This document shows, in pieces, positions 52,915 to 61,431 of a stretch of 64,000 nucleotides of DNA (position 1 is its first letter; each line of letters begins with the position of its first letter). The stretch is taken from contig CALVMC010000001.1 in assembly GCA_944342015.1 (NCBI GenBank), forward strand, positions 185,241 through 249,240, written 5' to 3'. The stretch is from an uncultured Clostridia bacterium (lineage in GTDB: Bacteria > Bacillota > Clostridia > Christensenellales > CALVMC01). Both the position numbers and the translations under genes were made by a program. The notes beneath the pieces were generated by a model that made no database searches, was not told the origin of the DNA, and saw nothing but the letters and a program-made list of their open reading frames with translations.

Positions 52915-54149
52915 AAATAATCATAATAGGTGCAGGCGCCGCCGGTTTAGCGGCAGCCTGTGCGTCAGATAAAAATAACGAAATAATCTTAATTGATAAA
53001 AATGAAAAAATAGGCAAAAAAATTTATATTACCGGTAAAGGAAGATGTAATATCACAAATAATTGCAGTGATGAAACTTTTTTCGAAAATATAGTAACTA
53101 ATCCTAAATTCTTAACATCATCTTATAAATCTTTTAATTGCAAAAGCACAATTGAGTTTTTTGAAAATTCAGGACTTAAATTAAAAACCGAAAGAGGCAA
53201 CCGTGTTTTTCCTGAAAGCGATAAATCTTCGGATATTATCAAAATATTTTCTGAAAAAATAGCCGAAAATAATGTTAAATTGCACCTTGGCGAAAAAGTA
53301 ACCGATATCGTATTTTCAAATAATACTATAAAAGAAATAATAACAGATAAACAAATCATAAAAATAGCTCCGGAGGATAAAGTTATAATCGCAACCGGAG
53401 GTAAAAGTTATCCTCAAACAGGAAGCACGGGAGACGGTTATAAATTTGCCATAAAAGCAGGTCATAAAATAATACCTTTAAAAGCCGCATTAGTAGCTAT
53501 TATTTTAAATTATCCAAAAAAATATAATACTCAGGGATTATCGTTGAAAAATGTAACAGTATCGTTAAAAAATTCCGACGGAAAAACCATTGAAAAAGAA
53601 TTCGGTGAAATGTTGTTTACAGAAGACGGAATAAGCGGCCCTGCGGTTTTAAGTTTAAGCAGTAAAATCAATAAAATCGATTTAAAAAACCACTATGTAG
53701 AAATCGATTTAAAACCCGCATTGAGTTATGAAAAACTAGATATGAGATTAATCAGAGAATTTGACGGCAACAAAAATAAAAATTTAAAGTATGTTTTATA
53801 TAATCTGTCTCCGAAAGCGCTTGCTCCTATAATTGCAGATAATGCAAATATCGACGAAAACAGAAAAATAAACGAAATTACCAAAGCCGAAAGAATTAAA
53901 ATAATAAATGCGATAAAAGGCTTAAAATTCCAAATAAAATCTCTTGCACCTATTGATACGGGAATAATTACATCCGGTGGCATTGCCGTCAATGAAATTA
54001 ATCCTAAAACAATGGAAAGCAAGATAATAAAAAATTTGTATTTTTGCGGCGAAATAATAGATGTTGATGCCTTAACAGGCGGATTTAACTTGCAAATTGC
54101 ATTATCGACAGGTTTTGCCGCAGGTAGAGCCGCATCCAAAACAGTTTAA
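52911..54149 (+). CDS. BaiN/RdsA family NAD(P)/FAD-dependent flavoprotein, 412 aa
   Basis: HI0933-like two-dinucleotide-binding flavoprotein. N-terminal FAD motif GAGAAGLAAACA, then the KIYITGKGRCNITNN family motif, ATGGKSYPQTGSTGDGYKFA, the GEMLFTEDGISGPAVLSLS block and the C-terminal LYFCGEIIDVDALTGGFNLQIALSTGFAAGRAA. The GRCN motif is typical of the group. Substrate unknown. Confidence 0.93.
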   Translation: MKIIIIGAGAAGLAAACASDKNNEIILIDKNEKIGKKIYITGKGRCNITNNCSDETFFENIVTNPKFLTSSYKSFNCKSTIEFFENSGLKLKTERGNRVFPESDKSSDIIKIFSEKIAENNVKLHLGEKVTDIVFSNNTIKEIITDKQIIKIAPEDKVIIATGGKSYPQTGSTGDGYKFAIKAGHKIIPLKAALVAIILNYPKKYNTQGLSLKNVTVSLKNSDGKTIEKEFGEMLFTEDGISGPAVLSLSSKINKIDLKNHYVEIDLKPALSYEKLDMRLIREFDGNKNKNLKYVLYNLSPKALAPIIADNANIDENRKINEITKAERIKIINAIKGLKFQIKSLAPIDTGIITSGGIAVNEINPKTMESKIIKNLYFCGEIIDVDALTGGFNLQIALSTGFAAGRAASKTV

Positions 54150-54270
54150 ATATTATAATAAAGCTTAAATTTTTTTAAACATCGAAAATCAAAAATAATT
54201 TTTTCATTTATTAAAAAACAATAAATATTTAGAAATTAATATAAATTTTTATATTGTGTATTCTTATATA

Positions 54271-54299
54271 TTGCTTTTTAATAAAAAATATTTTATAAT
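54271..54299 (+). promoter_or_regulatory. SigA-type promoter of cmk-plsC-ispH/S1
   Basis: TTGCTT (54271-54276), 17-nt spacer, TATAAT (54294-54299). Start of transcription near 54306 would exclude the upstream in-frame ATG at 54304, which decides the cmk start at 54319. Confidence 0.7.
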
Positions 54300-54318
54300 A
54301 CTAATGGTTAGGTCACTT

Positions 54319-55011
54319 ATGAAAAATAAAAATTCTGAAACAACAATTAATATAGCAATCGACGGTCCTGCAGGCGCAGGCAAAAGTACAATAGCTAAAA
54401 TTTTAGCTGAAAAATTGGGTTTTTTATACTTGGATACAGGCGCAATGTACAGAGCTTTGGCTTTCAAACTTTTAAGTGATTCCATTTCCGTCAATGACGA
54501 AAAAAAAGTCGAAGAAGCTTTAAACAGTATTGGAATTTCCGTTCAATATGCAGACGGGAAACAAAAAACCCTTGTCGACGGAATAGATGTTAGCGATAAA
54601 ATACGAACCAATGAAATTTCAAAAGCGGCTTCCGATGTTTCCCGATTTCCTTGCGTAAGAAATAAAATGGTCGATTTGCAAAGAAAAATAGCAAAATTAA
54701 ATAATTTAGTTCTGGACGGTCGGGATATAACTTCTTTCGTTTTACCCGATGCCGAATTTAAGTTTTTTTTAACTGCAAAACCGGAAATTCGTGCAGAAAG
54801 AAGATTTAAAGAACTTATTGAAAAAGGTTCGGATATTACTTATGAAAAGGTTCTGGAAGATATTTTACAGCGAGATAAAAACGATTCTACGAGAAAACTT
54901 GCGCCGCTTAAAATTACCGACGATTCGAAGGTTATCGACAGCTCCGATTTGAATATTGAAGAAGTATTACAAATATTTTTATCGGAAATAAATAAAAATT
55001 TAAATTGTTAA
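54319..55011 (+). CDS. cmk: Cytidylate kinase, 230 aa
   Basis: Phosphorylates CMP/dCMP. P-loop DGPAGAGKST at residues 15-24, LYLDTGAMYRALAFKLL, LDGRDITSFVLPDAEFKFFLTA and the lid region REERRFKELI-type motif (seen as RAERRFKELIEKG) with ILQRDKNDSTRKLAPLK. ATG at 54319 is chosen because the promoter start lies downstream of the earlier ATG. The cmk-plsC-ispH/S1 order is conserved in Clostridia. Confidence 0.95.
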   Translation: MKNKNSETTINIAIDGPAGAGKSTIAKILAEKLGFLYLDTGAMYRALAFKLLSDSISVNDEKKVEEALNSIGISVQYADGKQKTLVDGIDVSDKIRTNEISKAASDVSRFPCVRNKMVDLQRKIAKLNNLVLDGRDITSFVLPDAEFKFFLTAKPEIRAERRFKELIEKGSDITYEKVLEDILQRDKNDSTRKLAPLKITDDSKVIDSSDLNIEEVLQIFLSEINKNLNC

Positions 55012-55020
55012 GGTATCAGT

Positions 55021-55659
55021 ATGACATTTTTTACTTTTATGAAAATTTTTATTTCACCATTCGTAAGGTTTCTTTTCCCGGTAAAAATTATCGGAAAAGA
55101 AAATCTTATTACCGATAAACGAGCTCTTATCATTTGTAATCATTATTCAGGTATGGATACTACCGTTCTTGTCGGAAGAATTTTTAAAAAAGAACTCAAT
55201 GTCATTACAAAAGTAGAAGCTTTTGAAAGTAAAATAGGAAACGCCTTTTTAAAAAAAATTGGTTGTATCCCGATTGTAAGAGGCGAACCCGATATGAGTG
55301 CCCATAAAAAAATATTAAGCGTTTTAAAAAACGATAAACAATTAATGATGTTTCCCGAAGGTACAAGAAATAAAGAACTTTCAAAAAAATTGCTTCCTTT
55401 TAAAACAGGAGCGGCTGTTTATGCCATCAAAACCAAAGCACCGGTTGTTCCCATGATTTATTACAGGAAAACCGGAGTTTTCAAAAAAACCTATCTTATC
55501 ATAGGAAAACCTATTTCCTTGGAAAAATATTATGACAAAAATGTAAATAACATAAAAGACGAGGCAACAGATTTAATTTACAATAAAATGTTGAATTTGC
55601 GAATAAAAACCGATGATTATGTTGAAAACATTTTAAATAAAAGAAAACTTAAGAGGTAA
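55021..55659 (+). CDS. plsC: 1-acyl-sn-glycerol-3-phosphate acyltransferase, 212 aa
   Basis: Second acylation step of phosphatidic acid synthesis; the product feeds CdsA (5.5 kb). HX4D motif in CNHYSGMDTTVL, the FPEGTRNKELSKKLLPFKTGAAVYA block and the APVVPMIYY strand are present. An N-terminal hydrophobic/amphipathic segment suggests membrane association. Confidence 0.93.
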   Translation: MTFFTFMKIFISPFVRFLFPVKIIGKENLITDKRALIICNHYSGMDTTVLVGRIFKKELNVITKVEAFESKIGNAFLKKIGCIPIVRGEPDMSAHKKILSVLKNDKQLMMFPEGTRNKELSKKLLPFKTGAAVYAIKTKAPVVPMIYYRKTGVFKKTYLIIGKPISLEKYYDKNVNNIKDEATDLIYNKMLNLRIKTDDYVENILNKRKLKR

Positions 55660-55661
55660 TT

Positions 55662-57896
55662 TTGATTAAAATTATAATTGCAAAAAATGCCGGATTTTGT
55701 TTCGGAGTAAGAAACGCAGTCAACAAACTTTATTCTTTAATCCCGTCAAAAAATAAAATATTTTCTTTTGGAGAAATTATCCATAATCCCGTTGTCATAA
55801 ATGACTTAAAAGAAAAAGGAGTAATATTTACTGAAAATTTAAATGAAATAAAAAACGGCACGGTTGTAATCAGGTCTCACGGCGTTGACAAAAAGACTTT
55901 TGAAATTTTAAGCAAAAATTCCACTTTAATAGACGCAACTTGTCCGTTCGTTAAAAAAATACATGATATAGTCGATAAGTATTATAATTTAGGATATGAA
56001 ATCATAATACTTGGTCAAAAAAATCATCCGGAAGTAAAAGGAATAAACGGTTATTGCGATAACAACGCATTAATTTTCGATAACGAAAAAGAAATTGACG
56101 ATGCAAAAAATGAAATAAAAAAACATGAAAAAATTTGCGTGGTCGTTCAGACAACTTTTTCGGATACTCTTTGTCAAAATTTGTTATTTAAAATAAAAAG
56201 TTTAGCAAAATCAGTTGAGTTTTTTAATACTATTTGTTATACTACAAATAAAAGACAAGCCGAAGCAATTGAGTTGTCAAAATCCTGCGACTGCATAATT
56301 GTAATAGGCGGAAAGAAAAGTTCCAATACAAACAATCTATATAATATCTGCAAAAAATTTTGCAAAAACACTTTTTTTATTGAAAATGTCAGCGAAGCAA
56401 AATCGCTCGATATAAAAAATTTTAAAATGCTCGGCATCACTGCGGGCGCTTCAACTCCGGCGGAGTTGATTGAGGAGGTTGTAAAAGTAATGAGTGAGTC
56501 TCAAAACGCAAAAGTATTAAACGAAAACGATGAGATGACTATGGAGGAGGTCATTGCAAATGATACCGGAATAGTTTCATTAAGGGCCGGTAAAATTATC
56601 AATGCCACCGTTATAAACGCAGACGAAAACGGTGTTTTCGTTAATATCGGAGTAAAAAAAGACGGATTTATAGATAAGTCCGAACTTGATACCGAAGAGT
56701 ATAATCCTGATAACTATAAATCAGGAGATAAAATTACCGCCGTAATAATTGAAAACAAAAGTGCAAAATCGGAATACATAGCATTATCACAAAAAATTTA
56801 TTCCAAAATGCTCGAAGATGAAAAAGCCATGGAAAATATAATTAACGGCGAAACATTTACATTTGTTCCGAACAAAGCTATTAAAGGCGGTTTGATCGGG
56901 AAAAAAGGAACTTATACGATTTTCATTCCGGCATCTCAAATAAAATTCGGTTATGTAGCAGAAGCCGATTTGGAAAAATTTGTAGGAAAACCTATAACTT
57001 TAAGAGTTATACCTCCTAAAAAATCTAAAGAAGCAGAAGCAAAAGAAGATACACAAGAGACTCAGAACATATCGGATAATCAAGAAAACGAAATATCCGA
57101 AAATAATTCAGAAACAAAAATTAAGAAAACAGGAAAAAGACTTGTTTGTTCGCACAAAGTAATTCTTGAAGAAGAAAGAGAGAAGAAAAACCAGGAAAAA
57201 GCAATTAAAGAAAAAGAATTTTGGGACAGTATTTCCGAGAACATAGTAGTTAAAGGAAAAGTTAAAAGATTTGCAAACTTCGGCGCTTTTATAAGCGTAA
57301 ACGGTTTCGACTGTCTTGCACATATATCCGATTTATCCTGGCGCAAAATAAACGATCCTGCCGAAGTTCTTAAAATCGGAGAAACTTACGATTTTCTTAT
57401 TTTGAAAGCCGACAGAGAAAATAACAGAATTTCTTTAGGTTATAAACAACTTCAGAAAAAACCTTATGAACTTGCAGCAGAAAAATATCCGGTAGGAACG
57501 GTTGTTAAAGGTAAAGTAGAAAGAATTTTCCCGTTTGGAGCTTTTATTTCTCTTGAAGACGGAATTGACGGTTTAGTACATGTTTCTCAAATTTCTCATA
57601 AATGGCTTCAAGATGCAAATGAAGGTTTAAAAGTGGGAGACGAGGTAGAAGCTGTTGTAATTAAATTTGAAAATAATAAAATTACATTAAGCATAAAAGA
57701 ATTATTGCCACCTCCGATTGAAGACAATGAATCAGAAAATGAAGAGGAAAAAGGCAAGAAGGGAAGAAAAACAAAGTCTTCGGAAGGTAAATCCGATAAA
57801 AAATCAAAGGACGAAGATATTAAGAAATGGATTTCTGATGACGGAAATGCTACCATCGGTGATTTATTTAAGGATTTGGAAATAGATATTAAATAA
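55662..57896 (+). CDS. ispH: IspH-S1 fusion: HMBPP reductase + ribosomal protein S1-like domains, 744 aa
   Basis: N-terminal IspH (1-285) with its three cluster cysteines C13 (AGFCFGV), C94 (ATCPFV) and C192 (NTICYTT). The rest is S1-like: OB repeats at about 305-378, 396-450 (the weakest), 526-600 (VVKGKVKRFANFGAFISVNGFDCLAHISDL) and 610-682 (VVKGKVERIFPFGAFISLEDGIDGLVHVSQIS), with an acidic linker at 455-520 and a Lys-rich tail (from 690). The same fusion is known across Clostridia, so it is not new. Start is TTG. Last step of the MEP pathway plus an mRNA-binding module in one chain. Confidence 0.95.
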   Translation: MIKIIIAKNAGFCFGVRNAVNKLYSLIPSKNKIFSFGEIIHNPVVINDLKEKGVIFTENLNEIKNGTVVIRSHGVDKKTFEILSKNSTLIDATCPFVKKIHDIVDKYYNLGYEIIILGQKNHPEVKGINGYCDNNALIFDNEKEIDDAKNEIKKHEKICVVVQTTFSDTLCQNLLFKIKSLAKSVEFFNTICYTTNKRQAEAIELSKSCDCIIVIGGKKSSNTNNLYNICKKFCKNTFFIENVSEAKSLDIKNFKMLGITAGASTPAELIEEVVKVMSESQNAKVLNENDEMTMEEVIANDTGIVSLRAGKIINATVINADENGVFVNIGVKKDGFIDKSELDTEEYNPDNYKSGDKITAVIIENKSAKSEYIALSQKIYSKMLEDEKAMENIINGETFTFVPNKAIKGGLIGKKGTYTIFIPASQIKFGYVAEADLEKFVGKPITLRVIPPKKSKEAEAKEDTQETQNISDNQENEISENNSETKIKKTGKRLVCSHKVILEEEREKKNQEKAIKEKEFWDSISENIVVKGKVKRFANFGAFISVNGFDCLAHISDLSWRKINDPAEVLKIGETYDFLILKADRENNRISLGYKQLQKKPYELAAEKYPVGTVVKGKVERIFPFGAFISLEDGIDGLVHVSQISHKWLQDANEGLKVGDEVEAVVIKFENNKITLSIKELLPPPIEDNESENEEEKGKKGRKTKSSEGKSDKKSKDEDIKKWISDDGNATIGDLFKDLEIDIK

Positions 57897-57914
57897 TTTT
57901 TAAAAATTATATCT

Positions 57915-57950
57915 GCGTCCGAAAATATATATTTCGGACGCTTTTATTTT
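57915..57950 (+). terminator. Rho-independent terminator after ispH/S1
   Basis: Stem GCGTCCGAAAAT / ATTTCGGACGC (57915-57926/57931-57941) followed by TTTTATTTT. Ten bp are paired without a break. Confidence 0.88.
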
Positions 57951-57952
57951 GC

Positions 57953-57981
57953 TTTACAATTTTTATTAAATCTGATATTAT
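57953..57981 (+). promoter_or_regulatory. SigA-type promoter of tRNA-Trp
   Basis: TTTACA (57953-57958), 17-nt spacer, TATTAT (57976-57981; TATAAT overlaps at 57979). The tRNA begins 12 nt after the -10. Confidence 0.78.
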
Positions 57982-57993
57982 AATAAGGCGTTT

Positions 57994-58068
57994 AGGGGAG
58001 TGGCTCAACGGTAGAGTAGTGGTCTCCAAAACCATTGGTTGCGTGTTCGAATCGCGTCTCCCCTGCCA
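57994..58068 (+). tRNA. trnW: tRNA-Trp (anticodon CCA), CCA end encoded
   Basis: Seven-bp acceptor stem AGGGGAG/CTCCCCT, 4-bp D stem GCTC/GAGT with loop AACGGTA, anticodon stem GTGGT/ACCAT with loop CTCCAAA (anticodon CCA), T stem GCGTG/CGCGT with loop TTCGAAT, discriminator G, then genomic CCA. Only tRNA in the window; it has its own promoter and terminator. Confidence 0.95.
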
Positions 58069-58069
58069 A

Positions 58070-58097
58070 AAAAGCTTCAATTTAATGGAGCTTTTTT
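58070..58097 (+). terminator. Rho-independent terminator after tRNA-Trp
   Basis: Stem AAAAGCTTC / GGAGCTTTT (58070-58078/58087-58095) with loop AATTTAAT, followed by further T (to 58097). AAAAAA before the stem and TTTTTT after it could make it work both ways. Confidence 0.75.
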
Positions 58098-58314
58098 AAT
58101 TTAAATTCAATTAAATTAAACTAATTTATCTTGGTTTTTAAAGGAAATATTTTTATCAAATTTGTTTGTTTAATAAAATTTATTATATTTAATTTATCTA
58201 TTTATTTAACAAAAAAATAAAGCGTTTATTGTTAAAAAATTTACTTTAAATATTTTAGTTCAAAGTTATTAAATATAATTCAATTTATTAAAACAAATTT
58301 TATCGTAATAATAT

Positions 58315-58343
58315 TTGCAGTTAATAAAATTTAATGTTAAAAT
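58315..58343 (+). promoter_or_regulatory. SigA-type promoter of proC
   Basis: TTGCAG (58315-58320), 17-nt spacer, TAAAAT (58338-58343), with AAAGGTG before the proC start. The 217 bp between the tRNA terminator and this promoter are very AT-rich and hold nothing else I can identify. Confidence 0.72.
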
Positions 58344-58375
58344 AAAAGAAAATAATTTATTTTAAAGGTGATTAA

Positions 58376-59173
58376 ATGAAATTCAAATTAGGTGTTATCG
58401 GAGCAGGAAACATGGCAAATGCTATTATTAACGGTATTTTATCTTCAAAATTTATTTCCGCCGAAAACATCGCAGTTACCGATATAGACGAAAATAAATT
58501 AATTGCATTTAAAGAAAAAGGACTATTTGTTAAATGCAATTCCAATTCTGAAATCGCAAACAATTCAGAATACCTATTATTCGCAATAAAACCGCAAATA
58601 TTTAATAGTATAATTAATGAATTTAATAATTGTCAAGCAAAGAATTTAATTTCTATAATGGCGGGAATCACAATTGAAAAACTCAGAACCGGTACGGGAA
58701 TTAAATCTGTTTGCAGAATAATGCCTAACACTCCTTGTATGAAGAATGAAGGTATGAGCGCATTATGTTTTGAAAATTACTCCAAAGAATCAGAAAACTT
58801 TGTTAAAAATATTTTTGAAAAATTAGGTAAAACCTTAATAACCAATGAGAATAAATTAGATGCTGTAACTTCTGTTAGCGGAAGCGGTCCCGCATATGTT
58901 TTCGAATTTGCAAAAGCGATGATAGAGGGCGGAACGGACGGCAATTTAAGTGAAGAAGAAAGTAAACTACTTACTTTGCAAACAATTAAAGGCGCAGTGA
59001 AAATGCTTGAAAGTTTTCAAGGAAATATAGATAATTTAACAGAAGCAGTATGCAGCAAAGGCGGCACCACCATACAGGCAATTAATTATTTCAGAGAAAA
59101 AAATTTAAATAACATCATCAGAGAAGGAATGAAATTATGCAAAAAGCGTTCTGAACAACTTTCTAAAATATAA
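58376..59173 (+). CDS. proC: Pyrroline-5-carboxylate reductase, 265 aa
   Basis: Last step of proline synthesis. Rossmann motif KLGVIGAGNMANAIINGIL, the FAIKPQIF strand, CRIMPNTPCMKNEGMSALC, the SVSGSGPAYVFEFAKAMIEGGTDGNLS dimerisation helix and VCSKGGTTIQAI. Length is normal. Preceded by AAAGGTG. Confidence 0.96.
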   Translation: MKFKLGVIGAGNMANAIINGILSSKFISAENIAVTDIDENKLIAFKEKGLFVKCNSNSEIANNSEYLLFAIKPQIFNSIINEFNNCQAKNLISIMAGITIEKLRTGTGIKSVCRIMPNTPCMKNEGMSALCFENYSKESENFVKNIFEKLGKTLITNENKLDAVTSVSGSGPAYVFEFAKAMIEGGTDGNLSEEESKLLTLQTIKGAVKMLESFQGNIDNLTEAVCSKGGTTIQAINYFREKNLNNIIREGMKLCKKRSEQLSKI

Positions 59174-59439
59174 TACTCAAAAATTATAAATTATTTTTTT
59201 GTATTTTACTACATAAATAAGTAATAAAAAAATTATTTAAGAAAATAAAACAATATTAGTTACTAAATAATTATAAAAATTTTAAATATACAAGTTAATT
59301 TCTTTTTATAGCTTGTTTAACAATAAAACAAAAAAATTTAAATTTTATTTTATTGAGAACTAATAAAATATGATAAAATTAAATATATATTTTAATATAA
59401 TTTAATTAAAGTAAATTTATAAATAGATAAAAATCAATT

Positions 59440-59874
59440 ATGAAAAAAGTTGAAATTTACACTGACGGTGCTTGTTCCAATAATCCGGGAAAAGGCGGCT
59501 GGGCGGCAATTCTTATTTATAACGGACATGAAAAAGTTATATCCGGCGGAGAGCTTGATACGACAAATAACCGTATGGAATTAAAGTCAATAATCGAAGC
59601 ATTAAAAATACTGAAAGAAAAATGCGAAGTTACTATTTATAGCGATTCAGCATATGCAATAAATCCTTTTATAAAAAATTGGATATACGATTGGATAAAA
59701 AATAATTGGAAAAATTCGGAAAAGAATGAAATAAAAAATGTCGATTTGTGGAAACTATTATTAGAACAAGTTAATTCACATATCGTAAACTTTGTTAAAG
59801 TAAAAGGTCATTCTGATAACGAATTTAACAATAGATGTGATAAACTTGCAAGAAAAGAAATAAGTTTACTTTAA
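59440..59874 (+). CDS. rnhA: Ribonuclease HI, 144 aa
   Basis: Cleaves the RNA strand of RNA-DNA hybrids. Catalytic residues visible: Asp in IYTDGACSNNPG, Glu in NNRMELKSIIEAL, Asp in IYSDSAYAI and the last Asp in NNRCDKLARK; VKVKGHSDNEFN is the handle/loop region. No clear ribosome-binding site; upstream 266 bp are AT-rich with only a weak promoter candidate (TTGAGA, 15-nt spacer, TAAAAT near 59353-59379). Confidence 0.95.
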   Translation: MKKVEIYTDGACSNNPGKGGWAAILIYNGHEKVISGGELDTTNNRMELKSIIEALKILKEKCEVTIYSDSAYAINPFIKNWIYDWIKNNWKNSEKNEIKNVDLWKLLLEQVNSHIVNFVKVKGHSDNEFNNRCDKLARKEISLL

Positions 59875-59907
59875 TTAAAAACTTATTTTGATTTTTTGGT
59901 CGTTTAT

Positions 59908-60951
59908 ATGATAAAACAAAACTTGCTTAAAATCACATATTCATTAATTGCTGCTATAATTTTAACTATTGAAATATTATTTTGTTGGAATTATTTTAAA
60001 CTTTGGATAAATATAGTTTTAGCTTCGGTTAATTACTTAATCTTAGTTATATCTTTCGTAGGAATTTACAAAAAAAGTCAATCAATTTACAGATCTTCAT
60101 TACTAACATCGTATGTTATAGCTATATGTCTGTTAATTTATAGTATTTTAATTTACAGCGGTTTTTTAAAACAGTTTGAAAATATTTATGATTTTATATT
60201 TTTTGTAAATAACAGTCATGGAACCGCAGAAATAATATTTGTACTTTTTCAAATAGCGCAAGTCACTTTAATACCGATACCGTCGGCAATTATAACTATT
60301 GCCGGAGGAATTTTATTTGGTTTCTGGAAAGGTGTTTTGCTAACTTCTATAGGCCTGATAATAGGTTCAATGATTGCTTTTGCAATTGGTAAGATTTTTG
60401 GAGTCAAACTTGTAGAGTGGATTATAGGAAAGGAGAGTTTTGAAAAATATAATAACTATATGAAAGGTAGAGATAAACTACTGATTGTATTTATGTTGTT
60501 TTTTCCTTTTTTCCCGGATGATTTTCTTTGTTTGCTTGCAGGACTTACAAACATGAAATATTCTACATTCTTTGTCATTATGCTAATTTTAAGGCCATTA
60601 AATACAGTATTAACGGTTTTATTTTCTAATAACATGGCTCTCATACCGTTTGAAGGGCATGGAATAGCAATTTGGATAACGATAGCATTAATTACAATTT
60701 TACTTTTATTTTTGATCTGGAAATTCGGAGATAAAATAGAAAAAAAATTAATATCATTATTCGATAAAATTTTGATTAAATTTAATTTATCTAAAAAAAA
60801 CAAATCATCAAATATTATAAATGAAAAAGAAACCAAAAAATTAAAAGTTAGTGAAAATTTTAACAAACTTGCCGAGTTCGAAACAGCCGAAGATTTAGAC
60901 GCAAATAATAATGAAAGAGAGAAAATCAATAAAAATAAAACAGAAAAGTAA
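59908..60951 (+). CDS. TVP38/TMEM64 (VTT domain) membrane protein, 347 aa
   Basis: N-terminal helices (about 10-30, 35-55, 65-90) precede the VTT domain (about 110-270): IFVLFQIAQVTLIPIPSAIITIAGGILFGFWKGVLLTSIGLIIGSMIAFAIGKIFG is the typical E-x-x-x-x-x-P-x-P-x-x-x-[LI]-x-x-x-A-G-x-x-F-G block, and FFPFFPDDFLCLLAGLTNM the P-x-x-P-x-D motif. Relatives include DedA and lipid scramblases. The last 70 residues are a charged Lys/Glu/Asn tail. Start: ATG at 59908; no strong ribosome site. Confidence 0.88.
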   Translation: MIKQNLLKITYSLIAAIILTIEILFCWNYFKLWINIVLASVNYLILVISFVGIYKKSQSIYRSSLLTSYVIAICLLIYSILIYSGFLKQFENIYDFIFFVNNSHGTAEIIFVLFQIAQVTLIPIPSAIITIAGGILFGFWKGVLLTSIGLIIGSMIAFAIGKIFGVKLVEWIIGKESFEKYNNYMKGRDKLLIVFMLFFPFFPDDFLCLLAGLTNMKYSTFFVIMLILRPLNTVLTVLFSNNMALIPFEGHGIAIWITIALITILLLFLIWKFGDKIEKKLISLFDKILIKFNLSKKNKSSNIINEKETKKLKVSENFNKLAEFETAEDLDANNNEREKINKNKTEK

Positions 60952-61353
60952 ATTCAAAAATTAAAATAAATTATTCTATATTTAAATTTAATTCAAACGT
61001 TATCGGTTTTATTATCAATATTTAGTATTTTATTTTAAAAGGCTAGTTTAGTATTACATTTTTTTATTAATAAAATTAATAAAATAAATTAATAAAGATA
61101 TTAAAATGTAATTTATTAAATAAAAATTAATTTATAAAAATAATAAAAAAATAAATTATTAAAACAAAGATATTATCCAATTAAAACAAATTCACATTAA
61201 AACAAATTCACAAATTTTTTATGTTTATTTTAAATTTTTATTTCGATTTCAAAATTGCAAATTTAATATCAAGTTTTATTATATAATCTGATTAAATAAC
61301 AATTTATAATCATTATGACTTTAATTATAGTTAATAAAATAAAACTTTAATTT
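60952..61353. other. AT-rich intergenic region at the strand switch
   Basis: About 400 bp between two convergent genes, extremely AT-rich with runs of AATAAAATT-type sequence. Apart from the 16-bp tandem repeat at 61180-61211 I see no gene, tRNA or clear promoter. The convergent minus-strand terminator lies at its right end. Confidence 0.7.
61180..61211. repeat. Two tandem copies of a 16-bp unit
   Basis: ATTAAAACAAATTCAC occurs twice in direct succession (61180-61195 and 61196-61211); a partial relative ATTAAAACAAA is at about 61158. Function unknown. Confidence 0.85.
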
Positions 61354-61399
61354 AAAAAACAAATGCAAAAGAGAACTTATAACTAAGTCCTCTTTTGCA
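61354..61399 (-). terminator. Rho-independent terminator of the minus-strand padR gene
   Basis: On the minus strand, TGCAAAAGAGGACTT pairs with AAGTTCTCTTTTGCA (61364-61399; one G-U), followed by TTTGTTTTTT (61354-61363). Because the wobble pair forms only in the minus-strand RNA, the signal is oriented for the padR gene. Confidence 0.85.
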
Positions 61400-61431
61400 A
61401 TTAAAGATATAGGCAAGCTGAAAGAAATTGG

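Noticed and set aside
55662..57896. IspH-S1 fusion as a novel architecture
   Set aside because: The same fusion is widespread in Clostridia, so it is annotated but not reported as new.
59353..59379. Promoter-like TTGAGA...TAAAAT before rnhA
   Set aside because: A 15-nt spacer and very AT-rich surroundings make a chance match likely.
60456..60929. A 157-codon minus-strand frame opposite the TVP38-type gene
   Set aside because: Shadow of the membrane-protein gene; no ribosome site, no recognisable family.
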